DNA of 64,000 nt from an uncultured Verrucomicrobiales bacterium. GTDB lineage: Bacteria; Verrucomicrobiota; Verrucomicrobiia; Verrucomicrobiales; Akkermansiaceae. Where the stretch lies: contig CALGJQ010000005.1 of NCBI GenBank assembly GCA_937928545.1, positions 1-64,000 of the forward strand. Reading direction: 5' to 3'. Of the stretch, positions 52,324 through 61,222 are shown piece by piece. Each line of letters begins with the position of its first letter. Position 1 is the first letter of the stretch. The notes under the pieces are model-generated. The model saw nothing but the letters and a program-made list of their open reading frames with translations. It searched no databases and had not been told where the DNA came from. The translations under genes and the position numbers were made by a program.

Positions 52324-53594
52324 TTCTTCAGGTATTGGGAAAGGGTTTCAATGATGCTGTCATCGGCGGTCACTTTGCCTTCCTCGCGGGTGGCGATGAT
52401 TTTGAGAGAGACCTCAGGGAATTCTTCACCGATGACGAGAGCGAGAGGAGCTCCGGCTTGCTCGGCGGCTTTGAACTGCTTGGCAAATTTGGTGGGTGAA
52501 AGGGAGTAGGACACCGCGATGCCGGCGCTGCGAAGTTTGCTCGCGAGGGTGAGGACTTGGGCTTCCTTCTCTGGGTCGGCGAGGACGAGGAAGACATCGC
52601 AAGCGGTCTCGGCTTTGATCGCGGTCTGCATCTTCTCGAAGGCATGTGGGGTCTTTTCGATGAGGTCACGAATGACCACGTCACCGATGGCGAAGCCAAC
52701 AGCGGGGAGGTCGACCTTACCATCTGAGAGAGCTGAGACGAGCGAGTCGTAACGGCCACCACCAGCGACGGCGCGCATCGATTTCTTGGCGTCGAAGATT
52801 TCGAACACCACTCCGGTGTAGTAGGCGAGGCCACGAACAATGGAGAGATCGACTTCGACGTCTTCACGCATGCCGCGTGCTTCAAGATTACTGAGAACGG
52901 TGTTGAGGTTTTCGCTCAAGTTGCTCGGAGAGGTGATGGCGTTTTGAACTTCTTCGACACTGAGGCCGAGTGCTTCTAATTTGGCGGCGAGGGTTCCTTC
53001 TTTATCGCGTTCGAGTTTGTCGACGATTTGGAGAAGCTCGGCGGCTTGGTCTTCGGAAAGGTTTTTAGAGTTCGCGAAGTCTTGCCAATAAGCGCGGTCG
53101 GAAAGGCGAATGATGAAGTCACCTTTTTGGAAGCCTAACTCTCGCATCAGTTCGATGGTGAGAGCGATCAATTCAGCATCAGCGGCGGCGTTAGGCTCGC
53201 CAATGAGATCGACGTTAAATTGGTAAAACTCGCGGGTGCGTCCGGCTTGTGGTTTTTCGTAGCGGAAGCACTGGCCGATTTCAAACCAGCGGAGGGGCTT
53301 GGGATAATCACGCTGGCAGGCGGTGAGGAGTCGGCCGAGGGAAGCGGTGACTTCTGGGCGGAGCGTGACATCGCGTCCACCTTGGTCTTCGAAGCGGAAG
53401 AGTTGGGTGCCGAGTTCGCCCCCGGACTTCTTAAGATAGAGTTCGGTCGCTTCGACCACAGGGGTTTCGTATTCTACGAAGCCATAGCGGCGCGCCACTT
53501 CGCGGAAGTTCCGGAAGAGGTAGTTTCTCACCGCGCAATCTTCGGGACGGAAGTCACGAAAACCGGGGAGAGATTGGAATGCGGGTTTGGCCAT
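52320..53594 (-). CDS. hisS: Histidyl-tRNA synthetase
   Basis: 424 residues from ATG at 53594; a GTG at 53621 would add nine residues. Class II motifs are FRDFRPEDCAVRNYLFR, TLRPEVTASLGRLL and the histidine-binding motif around RGLAYYTGVVFEIFD, with a C-terminal anticodon-binding domain. It is upstream of aspS with a 4-base overlap. Pairing of these synthetases is common in bacteria. Confidence 0.95.
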   Translation of the reverse strand: MAKPAFQSLPGFRDFRPEDCAVRNYLFRNFREVARRYGFVEYETPVVEATELYLKKSGGELGTQLFRFEDQGGRDVTLRPEVTASLGRLLTACQRDYPKPLRWFEIGQCFRYEKPQAGRTREFYQFNVDLIGEPNAAADAELIALTIELMRELGFQKGDFIIRLSDRAYWQDFANSKNLSEDQAAELLQIVDKLERDKEGTLAAKLEALGLSVEEVQNAITSPSNLSENLNTVLSNLEARGMREDVEVDLSIVRGLAYYTGVVFEIFDAKKSMRAVAGGGRYDSLVSALSDGKVDLPAVGFAIGDVVIRDLIEKTPHAFEKMQTAIKAETACDVFLVLADPEKEAQVLTLASKLRSAGIAVSYSLSPTKFAKQFKAAEQAGAPLALVIGEEFPEVSLKIIATREEGKVTADDSIIETLSQYLKK

Positions 53595-53672
53595 GGCGGA
53601 GAGGGGCTTCCGCGATTTCACGCGGGCGCGCGAGGATAGGGGGCGATTTCTCGATGTCGAGGCGGATTGTTG

Positions 53673-54104
53673 CTAGATCAACGGGTTCCGGCATTTCAGT
53701 TGTGGGAATGCCGAGAAGTCTCGGTCGGCAGTCCAGAGAGTCTTGACCTTATGGTGAAGACAAGTGGCGGCGATTCGGGCGTCGTGAGTTTTTGGACCTT
53801 TGATTTTCCCGGCTTTGGCGACGGTCGTGAAGGCGTTGAGATAATCATCTCCTTCGTTGATCATGCGGAGATGAGGACTGGCTTGCCAAGATTTGATCGC
53901 GTTAATGGCAGTCGCAAGAGGAGTGGGGGGATTGTAGATGCGAGGATGGGTGACAATCGCGATGAACTCATGAAAGGTAGACCAAGTGATGGCCCAGGGT
54001 TGGCTGGAGTTCGCAAGCTCCATGACTGCGGCGAGGGCTTCCTCATGCCACGGTGAATCTTCGCGGTGAGCGTAGACGAGAATATTGGTGTCTACTGCGA
54101 TCAT
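53673..54104 (-). CDS. vapC: VapC-type PIN-domain toxin
   Basis: 143 residues. The PIN acidic residues appear as AVDTNILVYA (first Asp), HEFIAI (Glu) and KTHDARIAA (Asp), with a final Asp in LWTADRDF, giving the four-acid metal site of PIN nucleases. Its gene overlaps the antitoxin stop by 4 bases. It probably cleaves tRNA or rRNA when free. The gene lies between hisS and uvrA. Confidence 0.9.
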   Translation of the reverse strand: MIAVDTNILVYAHREDSPWHEEALAAVMELANSSQPWAITWSTFHEFIAIVTHPRIYNPPTPLATAINAIKSWQASPHLRMINEGDDYLNAFTTVAKAGKIKGPKTHDARIAATCLHHKVKTLWTADRDFSAFPQLKCRNPLI

Positions 54105-54328
54105 GAGTAAATGGCATCGCGGATTTGATCCCAGCTGGCATTCTCAAATTCGGGGTGTAGTCCTTTGCCCTTATAGGTGATTGGTTTGATCTGAGGGGTG
54201 TTTTTGTGTTGGGAAAGATTTGCCGCCAAGGATTCCTCGATTAAGGAGCGTAGCGTGATTGAGCGCTCTCGGGCCGCCTTTTTTGCGGCGATCAAAATAT
54301 GATCAGATAGCTCTACGGTTGTTTTCAT
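54101..54328 (-). CDS. vapB: VapB-like antitoxin (ribbon-helix-helix type)
   Basis: 75 residues from ATG at 54328; an ATG at 54340 lies in the predicted -10 element and is less likely. The N-terminus MKTTVELSDHILIAAKKAA is a ribbon-helix-helix DNA-binding fold. The C-terminal tail would bind and inhibit VapC. A palindromic operator and promoter lie at 54327-54363. With this start the mRNA would be nearly leaderless. Confidence 0.8.
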   Translation of the reverse strand: MKTTVELSDHILIAAKKAARERSITLRSLIEESLAANLSQHKNTPQIKPITYKGKGLHPEFENASWDQIRDAIYS

Positions 54329-54363
54329 ATGGGTAACCATATTTTATTTGCAAATAATGTCAA
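54327..54363 (-). promoter_or_regulatory. vapBC promoter and palindromic operator
   Basis: On the minus strand, TTGACA (54358-54363) lies 16 bases before TATGGT (54336-54341). The near-perfect palindrome ATATGGTTACCCATAT (54327-54342; 14 of 16 bases symmetric) covers the -10 and the start codon. This is the expected layout for autorepression by VapB-VapC. Confidence 0.65.
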
Positions 54364-54409
54364 GGAGGTGGAAGTTGACTCAGGGACTTTGAAAGGAGAT
54401 GACTAAGAG

Positions 54410-57232
54410 GTGATCAAGATCCGGGGAGCGCGGCAGCATAATTTGAAAGGGATCGATGTCGATTTGCCTCGGGGGAAGCTGGTGGTGGTGACGGGGGTGA
54501 GTGGGAGCGGGAAGTCGAGTCTGGCTTTTCATACTCTTTATGCGGAAGGGCAACGGCGTTATGTGGAATCGCTTTCGGTCTATGCGAGGCAGTTTCTGGA
54601 TCAGTTGGAGAAGCCGGAGGTGGATTCGATTGAAGGGCTGAGTCCGGCGATTGCGATCGAGCAGAAGTCTGGGTCGGGGAATCCGAGATCGACGATCGCA
54701 ACCGTGACGGAGATCCATGATTTTTTGCGGATTCTCTATGCGGCAGCGGGGGTGCCACATGATCCGGTGACGGGTGAGCGATTGGAACGGATGACGACCA
54801 CGGACATTGTCGAAAGCCTCTGTGGGAGAGTTGAAGGGACGAGGTTGATTTTGTTAGCTCCGTTGACGGCTGAAGGAGATGCGGCGGGGATGATTGCGGA
54901 TTTGCAGCGGCAGGGATTTGTGCGGGTGCGGATTGCGGGGGAGATTTACGAACTTGAGGAGGCGGAAGAACATTGGCCGGAGGATGGGCTGATCGAGATC
55001 GTGGTGGATCGCTTGGTGGTGAAGGAGGGGCTGGAGTCGAGGTTGGCGGATAGTGTCGAGATTGCCCTGCGGATTTGTGGGATGGAGGTTCGGGCTTTGG
55101 CCCAGCAGAAGGGGGATGCGGATTGGGAGGAGGTTTCCTTTGCGACGAGCTATCGAAATCCTGAAACGGGCTTCGAGTTGCCCGCGCTGACGCCGAGGCA
55201 TTTTTCGTTTAACTCTCATTTGGGTGCTTGTAAGGCCTGTCATGGATTGGGGACGGAGGTTTTTTGTGATCCTAAGTTGGTGGTGCCGGATCGGAGCAAG
55301 TCGATTGCGGAGGGAGCGGTGGCGGTTTGGACGAAAGGTTCCAAGAAAAAGAAGGGTTGGAATCAGCTGCACATTGAGGCTTTGGCGAAGCACTGTGGCG
55401 TGAGTGTGGATGATCGATTTGATGAGCTGGGAGAGGCGTTTCACAGGGCTCTGTTCTATGGAATGGGAGATACGAAAATTGAGGTGCCTTGGGAAAAGGA
55501 AGGGCAGATTGTTCCATGGAAGAAGGAGTTTGAAGGGGTCTGCCGACAGGTGGAGCGACATTATCGGGAGAGTGAAAGTGACTCGGTGAAACGGAGTATG
55601 GGACGCTTTATTACTTCGCGTGAATGTAAGGCCTGTGATGGTCAGCGGCTGAAGCGGGAGTATCTTGCGGTGACCCTAAGCGGGAAGGATGAGGTGAAGG
55701 GGATTCATGACTTTTGTGGGAGTGCGATTGGCGATGCCTATGAGTGGTTGAAGGGGATCGAGTTGCCGGCGGATAAGAAGATTGCGATGAAGGGAGTGGT
55801 GACGGAGTTGCAAAAGCGTTTGTCATTTTTGAAAGAGGTCGGGCTTGATTACCTGAGTTTGGATCGGGCGAGCGGGACTCTTTCGGGCGGGGAGTTTCAA
55901 CGGGTTCGTTTGGCGACGCAGTTGGGATCTGGTTTGGCGGGGGTGATTTATGTTTTGGATGAGCCGAGTATTGGACTTCATCCGCAGGATAATGAGCGGC
56001 TGATTGGGGCGCTGCTTCGGTTGCGTGATGCTGGGAATACCGTAGTCGTGGTGGAGCATGATGAGGCGATGGTCCGGGCGGCGGATCAGGTGATCGAGAT
56101 CGGACCGGCTGCTGGCTTACATGGGGGTGAGTTGGTGGCGCAGGGAAGTCCGGATGAGTTGGCGAAGCTGGATACTCCGACGGGTAGGTGGCTGAGTCGA
56201 GAAGCGCCGGAAGTGGTGAGTCGGGCGCGGAAGTCATCACGCGAGATCAAGATCGTGAGTCCTGCTGAGAATAATTTGAAGGGAGAGGATGTCGTGATTC
56301 CGCTGGGGCAATTGGTGGGAGTGACGGGGCCGAGTGGGAGCGGGAAATCGACGCTGGTAGATAAAATTCTCCGTCGTGCCTTGGCGCGAGTGTTTCATCG
56401 GGCGAAGGATCAGCCGGGGAAGCATGAGCGAATTGAGGGGTTGGAGTTTTTGGAAAAAGTGGTGGTGGTTGATCAAAGTCCCTTGGGCAAGAGTCCTCGT
56501 TCGAATCCGGCGACCTACACGGGAGCCTTTGACTTGGTGCGGGATTTGTTTTCTAAGCTCCCGCTTTCGAGGCAGCGAGGTTATGCGGCGGGGCGTTTTA
56601 GTTTTAATGTGAAGGGCGGGAGATGTGAGAAATGTCAGGGCGGGGGCGCTTTGAAGATCGATATGCACTTTTTGCCAGACATCTGGATCGAGTGTGAGGC
56701 CTGCCAAGGGAATCGGTATAATCGGGAGACGCTCGATATTCGCTATCGCGGGAAGAACGTCGCGGATATTCTGGAGATGACGATTGAGGAGGCGCGCGAA
56801 TTCTTTGGGGCGGTGCCGAAATTGAGTGCGATTATGAATGCGCTCTTCGATGTCGGTTTGGGTTATGTGAAGTTGGGGCAAGCGGCGAATACCCTTTCAG
56901 GCGGAGAAGCGCAGCGGGTGAAGTTGGCCTGTGAGCTTTCAAAAACATCGGTGGGCCATGTGCTGTATCTTTTGGATGAGCCGACGACGGGGCTGCATTA
57001 TCAAGACGTGCAGGTTTTGTTAGAAGTGCTCTTTCGACTGCGAGACGCGGGGCATTCGCTGGTAGTGGTGGAGCACAATTTGGATGTGATCGCAGTTTGT
57101 GATCACTTGATCGATCTCGGTCCGACGGGTGGGGCAGAAGGCGGATCTGTGGTGGCTATCGGAACGCCGGCGCAGGTGATGAAGGTCAAGAAATCGGCGA
57201 CGGGGAAAGCGCTCAAGGAGCTTGTGTCCTAG
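54410..57232 (+). CDS. uvrA: Excinuclease ABC subunit A
   Basis: 940 residues, GTG start with AGGAG nearby. UvrA recognises damaged DNA in nucleotide excision repair. Two ABC modules: Walker A GVSGSGKSS (29-37) and GPSGSGKST in the second half, with LSGGEFQRVRLA and LSGGEAQRVKLAC signatures. Zinc-binding Cys clusters are CKACHGLGTEVFC and CEKCQGGG...CEACQG. The 3' end overlaps argH by 4 bases (convergent). Confidence 0.95.
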   Translation: MIKIRGARQHNLKGIDVDLPRGKLVVVTGVSGSGKSSLAFHTLYAEGQRRYVESLSVYARQFLDQLEKPEVDSIEGLSPAIAIEQKSGSGNPRSTIATVTEIHDFLRILYAAAGVPHDPVTGERLERMTTTDIVESLCGRVEGTRLILLAPLTAEGDAAGMIADLQRQGFVRVRIAGEIYELEEAEEHWPEDGLIEIVVDRLVVKEGLESRLADSVEIALRICGMEVRALAQQKGDADWEEVSFATSYRNPETGFELPALTPRHFSFNSHLGACKACHGLGTEVFCDPKLVVPDRSKSIAEGAVAVWTKGSKKKKGWNQLHIEALAKHCGVSVDDRFDELGEAFHRALFYGMGDTKIEVPWEKEGQIVPWKKEFEGVCRQVERHYRESESDSVKRSMGRFITSRECKACDGQRLKREYLAVTLSGKDEVKGIHDFCGSAIGDAYEWLKGIELPADKKIAMKGVVTELQKRLSFLKEVGLDYLSLDRASGTLSGGEFQRVRLATQLGSGLAGVIYVLDEPSIGLHPQDNERLIGALLRLRDAGNTVVVVEHDEAMVRAADQVIEIGPAAGLHGGELVAQGSPDELAKLDTPTGRWLSREAPEVVSRARKSSREIKIVSPAENNLKGEDVVIPLGQLVGVTGPSGSGKSTLVDKILRRALARVFHRAKDQPGKHERIEGLEFLEKVVVVDQSPLGKSPRSNPATYTGAFDLVRDLFSKLPLSRQRGYAAGRFSFNVKGGRCEKCQGGGALKIDMHFLPDIWIECEACQGNRYNRETLDIRYRGKNVADILEMTIEEAREFFGAVPKLSAIMNALFDVGLGYVKLGQAANTLSGGEAQRVKLACELSKTSVGHVLYLLDEPTTGLHYQDVQVLLEVLFRLRDAGHSLVVVEHNLDVIAVCDHLIDLGPTGGAEGGSVVAIGTPAQVMKVKKSATGKALKELVS

Positions 57233-58578
57233 GCGTTTTTCCAGCGAGCGATTTGCGCTTTTACGTTCTCAATGGACGGCGCGCCGGGGTTGCTGCGCGC
57301 GGCGAGAGCGGTTTTAAGATCAAAGACTGAAGAGGCATCTGCGGTGAAGGCGGGATCGACTTCGCTGAGATCAAGTTGATCGAGTGGAGTTCCTGAACTC
57401 ACCGAGGCGGCGACGGCTTTTCCGACAAGCTCGTGTGCAGAGCGGAAAGGAATGCCTTCTTTGACGAGCCAATCGGCAAGGTCGGTGGCGAGGAGAAGGG
57501 GATCAGAAGCGGCGGCTTGGCATTTGTCTTCGTTAATTTCCATCGCGGTGATCATCTCGGTGTTCACTTTGAGGGTGAGCGTGAGGGTGTCGATAGAGTC
57601 AAAGAGCGGTTCCTTGTCCTCTTGTAAGTCGCGATTGTAAGTGAGCGGGAGCCCTTTGATCGCGGTGAGGATGGCGGTGAGGTTTCCGTAAAGGCGGCCG
57701 GTTTTTCCGCGGGTGATTTCGCAGACATCGGGGTTCTTTTTCTGAGGCATCAGAGAAGATCCGGTGGTATGGGCATCGGAGAGCGTAGCGAACCCGAACT
57801 CGCTGGTGCACCAAAGAATGAGATCTTCCGAGAGGCGAGAAAGGTGGGCGCCGATGAGGGCGAAGTCGAAGAGGAGTTCGGCAATGTAGTCGCGGTCTGA
57901 AATGGCATCCATCGAGTTGGTAGTGACCGAATCGAAGCCGAGTTCTTTGGCGATGGCCTCGCGATCGAGATTGATGGTCGATCCGGCGAGGGCACCGGAG
58001 CCGAGTGGGGAAACGTTGACGCGCTTGCGGGCGTCGACGAGGCGGTCCTTGTCGCGAGCGATCATTTCGACGTAGGCGAGAAGGTGATGACCGACGGTCA
58101 CGGGTTGACCGCGCTGGAGGTGGGTGTAGCCGGGGAGGACGGTCTCGGCGTAGCGCTCGGCGCGGTTGAGGAGAGCATTTTGAAGGCCAGAAAGGAGAAG
58201 GGTGAGTTCATCAATGGCTGTCCGGCAATAGAGACGGGTGTCGGTGGCGACTTGGTCGTTGCGCGAGCGAGCGGTGTGGAGCTTGCCACCAGTGGCACCG
58301 ATCCTCTTTGTGAGCTCGGCCTCGATGTTCATGTGGATGTCCTCGTTCTCGATTGAGAATTCGAAGTTTCCCGCGGCGATGTCTTTTTCAATTTCGCGCA
58401 GGCCAGCTTCGATTTGCCCGAATTCATCTTGAGTGAGAATACCAGCGGTGACTTGGGCGCGGGCGTGCGCGATGGAGCCTGCAACGTCGTGCGGGTAAAG
58501 TCGCCAATCGTAAGAGATCGATTCTCCAAATTGTTGAACGAGATCGGCAGTTGCTTTTGAAAATCGGCCCTTCCACAT
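57229..58578 (-). CDS. argH: Argininosuccinate lyase
   Basis: 449 residues. ArgH splits argininosuccinate into arginine and fumarate. The N-terminal FSKATADLVQQFGESI, the TARSRNDQVATDTRLY block and the fumarase-superfamily signature GSSLMPQKKNPDVCE are all present. No argG is in the window, so the arginine genes are dispersed. Confidence 0.95.
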   Translation of the reverse strand: MWKGRFSKATADLVQQFGESISYDWRLYPHDVAGSIAHARAQVTAGILTQDEFGQIEAGLREIEKDIAAGNFEFSIENEDIHMNIEAELTKRIGATGGKLHTARSRNDQVATDTRLYCRTAIDELTLLLSGLQNALLNRAERYAETVLPGYTHLQRGQPVTVGHHLLAYVEMIARDKDRLVDARKRVNVSPLGSGALAGSTINLDREAIAKELGFDSVTTNSMDAISDRDYIAELLFDFALIGAHLSRLSEDLILWCTSEFGFATLSDAHTTGSSLMPQKKNPDVCEITRGKTGRLYGNLTAILTAIKGLPLTYNRDLQEDKEPLFDSIDTLTLTLKVNTEMITAMEINEDKCQAAASDPLLLATDLADWLVKEGIPFRSAHELVGKAVAASVSSGTPLDQLDLSEVDPAFTADASSVFDLKTALAARSNPGAPSIENVKAQIARWKNA

Positions 58579-58693
58579 GGTGGCGGAGTCTTAAGGGGGA
58601 TTTCGGGGCTTTCAAGTCTGGATGGGAGTGGTGGGAGAAATAGGAAAGAAGGAGGTTGATTTCTTAAACAAGCATTAATATTCTCTAGTGGTT

Positions 58694-59533
58694 ATGAATA
58701 ATCCGTTTCGTCCTATTTCGGGGACTTCAGGAGGCCTCGCTCCGGTGGAGGGACAGGCTCCACACGTGTACATGCAGGGAAATTCCCAAAAATTGCCTCC
58801 TCAACCAAAACCATTTAAACGGGCCCGCCCGATCACGGCCAAAGAAATCCTTCCAAAGAAAGAGGAGAAACAGAGTTTTTTTGGAAAGCTCTTTGGGGGA
58901 ACCAAATCTCCAGAAAAGGAAAACAAGAATGAGGATTATCAGTCTAGCGCGCCCGAGCCTGAGAATCAGACTCCCTTTGCCTTGCCTCGTAAACCTACGG
59001 AAAGTGATACGAACGGCAAACGTCACGAGGAGTTGATCCAGGCGGTGGAGTCAATTCGCAAAGCCCTTGCAGATTCTCAGGCTCGGAAAGTTGAGGTAAG
59101 TTTGGCTGAGTCAGTTCCTCCCATGCCGATAGAAAATCTTGAGGCCCTGACAAAAACTCAGGGGCAGGTTTCTGGGGCTTTGGAGAAAGTCGCCGGGCAA
59201 TTGGATGAGGCTGGGAAGCGTGAGGGAAAGATGATCGATTCTCTGAGCAAGTTAGACGGAAGTCTTGGTGAATTGACTCGTTTTAGTGAGAAGTCGATCT
59301 CGACGATGGATGGGACGAAAGGACTTCTTGCAAAGGCTCATGGTTCGATGGACGCGATGCAGAATGAGCTTAAGAACTCGGCCAAGCGCTACGAAGAGCT
59401 TTGCGAAAAGATACAGCTGGCCGAGAAAGAGAATAAGGAGGCAATCGCCAAGCTGCAGAAGCGGACAGTTCTTGTCATGGGCCTCTTAGGCCTCGCGCTG
59501 ATCGTCAGTCTGATCGTTGCGATTGCAAAGTAG
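58694..59533 (+). CDS. Coiled-coil protein with C-terminal membrane anchor
   Basis: 279 residues from ATG at 58694 (a GTG at 58688 is an alternative). The first half is Pro/Lys/Glu-rich and disordered. The middle (about 115-250) is a long heptad-like coiled coil rich in Lys, Glu and Leu. A single hydrophobic segment at the end (about 259-277, LVMGLLGLALIVSLIVAIA) would tail-anchor it in the membrane. No family is recognised. A terminator follows. It lies next to the DUF4956/VTC pair, but on the other strand, so a link is only a guess. Confidence 0.6.
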   Translation: MNNPFRPISGTSGGLAPVEGQAPHVYMQGNSQKLPPQPKPFKRARPITAKEILPKKEEKQSFFGKLFGGTKSPEKENKNEDYQSSAPEPENQTPFALPRKPTESDTNGKRHEELIQAVESIRKALADSQARKVEVSLAESVPPMPIENLEALTKTQGQVSGALEKVAGQLDEAGKREGKMIDSLSKLDGSLGELTRFSEKSISTMDGTKGLLAKAHGSMDAMQNELKNSAKRYEELCEKIQLAEKENKEAIAKLQKRTVLVMGLLGLALIVSLIVAIAK

Positions 59534-59551
59534 GGATTGATTTTCAAAAAA

Positions 59552-59585
59552 GAACCCGATGACTTTTGAAGGTCATCGGGTTTCT
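59552..59585. terminator. Bidirectional terminator between convergent genes
   Basis: AACCCGATGACC-type stem: AACCCGATGAC (59553-59563) with GTCATCGGGTT (59572-59582), flanked by A and T tracts. It serves the coiled-coil gene (+) and the DUF4956 gene (-). Confidence 0.85.
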
Positions 59586-59612
59586 TGTGGCCTTGTTGGA
59601 AGGCGAAAGAGA

Positions 59613-60320
59613 TTACATGTCCAAGTCTCGTGAGGTCGAGGTGAGGATGGCACGGTTGTTTCCACAAGCGATCTGGATCTCTTCCATGAAGTCGGAAACG
59701 TGGATGCCTTCCTTGAGAACCAAGCCGAAGCGGAGTTCACTCATCATTCCTGCTTGGACTGATTCGACGCTGATCATTTCGATGGCATCGGTGAACTTGT
59801 CGAAGATGTCATTGAAGGCTTTTGAGTAATCGACGTCGTTATTGACGCGAATACGAAGCTGGTGAGAGGCCCGATTTGGAGCGAAGGCGTCGCGCTTTGA
59901 GATGAAGAGGATCGCAAGAACGACGATGATCGTGGTGATCGCAACAATGGTGTATTGCTGAGCTCCGATGCCCATTCCGGTTGCCATCGCGAAGAAGACA
60001 AAGGCGAGATCTCGGGATTGTCCCAGATTCCGGCGGAAGCGGATCATGGAGAAGGCCGCAAATGCTCCAAAGGCAACGGCGGGGCTTCCATTAACCACCA
60101 TAATAAGAATCGTGGTGACGGTTCCGATGATGACGAGGGTGTGAACGTAGTCCTGCGAGTAGCGAGTTCCCTTATAAGTGCTCTTATAAAGGAGACCGAT
60201 GATCATGTTCAGAAAGAAGCTTAGAGTCATGGCCCCGAGAACTTCCACAGGGGGAGGTCCATCAGATTTAGGGCCAGAGTTATCAGTCAGAAATTCGAAA
60301 GTTGCGAGAACGTGTTCCAT
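59613..60320 (-). CDS. DUF4956 membrane protein
   Basis: 235 residues. About four hydrophobic segments (MTLSFFLNMIIGLLYKS, YVHTLVIIGTVTTILIMVV, AVAFGAFAAFSMIRFRRN, TIVAITTIIVVLAILFISK) precede a soluble C-terminal domain with EEIQIACGNNRAIL. DUF4956 proteins are often found next to VTC-domain proteins, as here; the pair may make or move polyphosphate, but the function is not proven. The VTC gene lies 42 bases upstream on the same strand. Confidence 0.85.
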   Translation of the reverse strand: MEHVLATFEFLTDNSGPKSDGPPPVEVLGAMTLSFFLNMIIGLLYKSTYKGTRYSQDYVHTLVIIGTVTTILIMVVNGSPAVAFGAFAAFSMIRFRRNLGQSRDLAFVFFAMATGMGIGAQQYTIVAITTIIVVLAILFISKRDAFAPNRASHQLRIRVNNDVDYSKAFNDIFDKFTDAIEMISVESVQAGMMSELRFGLVLKEGIHVSDFMEEIQIACGNNRAILTSTSRDLDM

Positions 60321-60362
60321 AGGTGTTTGAATTAAAATTGTGAAAATAAGTCGAGCCTTGAG

Positions 60363-61127
60363 CTAGGCTGCGGGAGATTGTAGGTGGCCAATTTGAGATT
60401 GGAGCACTGGGTCGATGACTTTCATCGCAGTGCAAAATTTACTGAAGCTTCGGCGAACCAGTCCTTTTTCGCCGCCATATTCGCGGAACCAAAAAGGAAC
60501 GGGGCCGATCGATTTCACTTCGAAAATCGATTTGTCAGGTGGAATGATGTAGTGCTCAAACCTTTGATCATCTGCCTCAAGCGGGAGAAGCTCCGAGCGG
60601 CACATCAGTCTCGTGTCGAAGGTGATGCGAAGTTGCCCGTCTGGGGTCATGAGGGCCTTGCGATCGTAGCGAAGCTGGATGGCTGGCCCAAAGCTGCGGC
60701 GCTCAATTAAGTCGAAAAGCTCCTTAATGATCATGCGCTGGGTCCGTGACCAATCGCGTTTCACGGTCTTCAAGACATCGAAGTTTCCTTCGGCAAACTC
60801 AATGGCTTCCTCGACGGGGAGGAAAAGGCGTCTTTTCGCGCCGAGGCCGAAGTGCTTGTGTTTGATCTCAATAAATCCGGTGGGAGGAATCTTGCCTCCT
60901 TCATTTCCATAAATCCGGACGCGGATCTTACGTCGACTTGCGAGGCGGCGTTCCTTTTCCCAAAAGCACTCTCGGTCCGGAGTTTCAAAATATTCCGTCA
61001 CAATCGGGTAACAACCATCCTCAGAAGCGAGGCTGTCAACAACAAGGCGATCATCGAGATCTCGCTGAATTTGCTCCATTTGCTCGAGCGAAATCAGGTA
61101 TTTGTATTCTGTGCGGTTGAGGCTCAA
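60363..61127 (-). CDS. VTC-domain polyphosphate polymerase-like protein
   Basis: 254 residues. NRTEYKYLISLEQMEQI and RRKIRVRIYGNEG match the start of the VTC/CYTH-like tunnel fold; FIEIKHKHFGLGAKRR and QLRYDRKAL supply the basic residues expected to bind polyphosphate and ATP. Eukaryotic VTC4 makes polyphosphate from ATP; bacterial homologues such as this are predicted to do so with DUF4956. Same direction and close to the DUF4956 gene. Confidence 0.85.
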   Translation of the reverse strand: MSLNRTEYKYLISLEQMEQIQRDLDDRLVVDSLASEDGCYPIVTEYFETPDRECFWEKERRLASRRKIRVRIYGNEGGKIPPTGFIEIKHKHFGLGAKRRLFLPVEEAIEFAEGNFDVLKTVKRDWSRTQRMIIKELFDLIERRSFGPAIQLRYDRKALMTPDGQLRITFDTRLMCRSELLPLEADDQRFEHYIIPPDKSIFEVKSIGPVPFWFREYGGEKGLVRRSFSKFCTAMKVIDPVLQSQIGHLQSPAA

Positions 61128-61222
61128 AGATTTAGTAAATTGTGAAAAGATAAGGAGACGGCAAAATATGGCGCCGCCGCCAAGGGCGATGACAAAAAAG
61201 GAAAAACGCTCTCGTTACCAGC

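Noticed and set aside
57229..57232. uvrA-argH overlap as a frameshift site
   Set aside because: It is a simple 4-base convergent overlap of stop codons.
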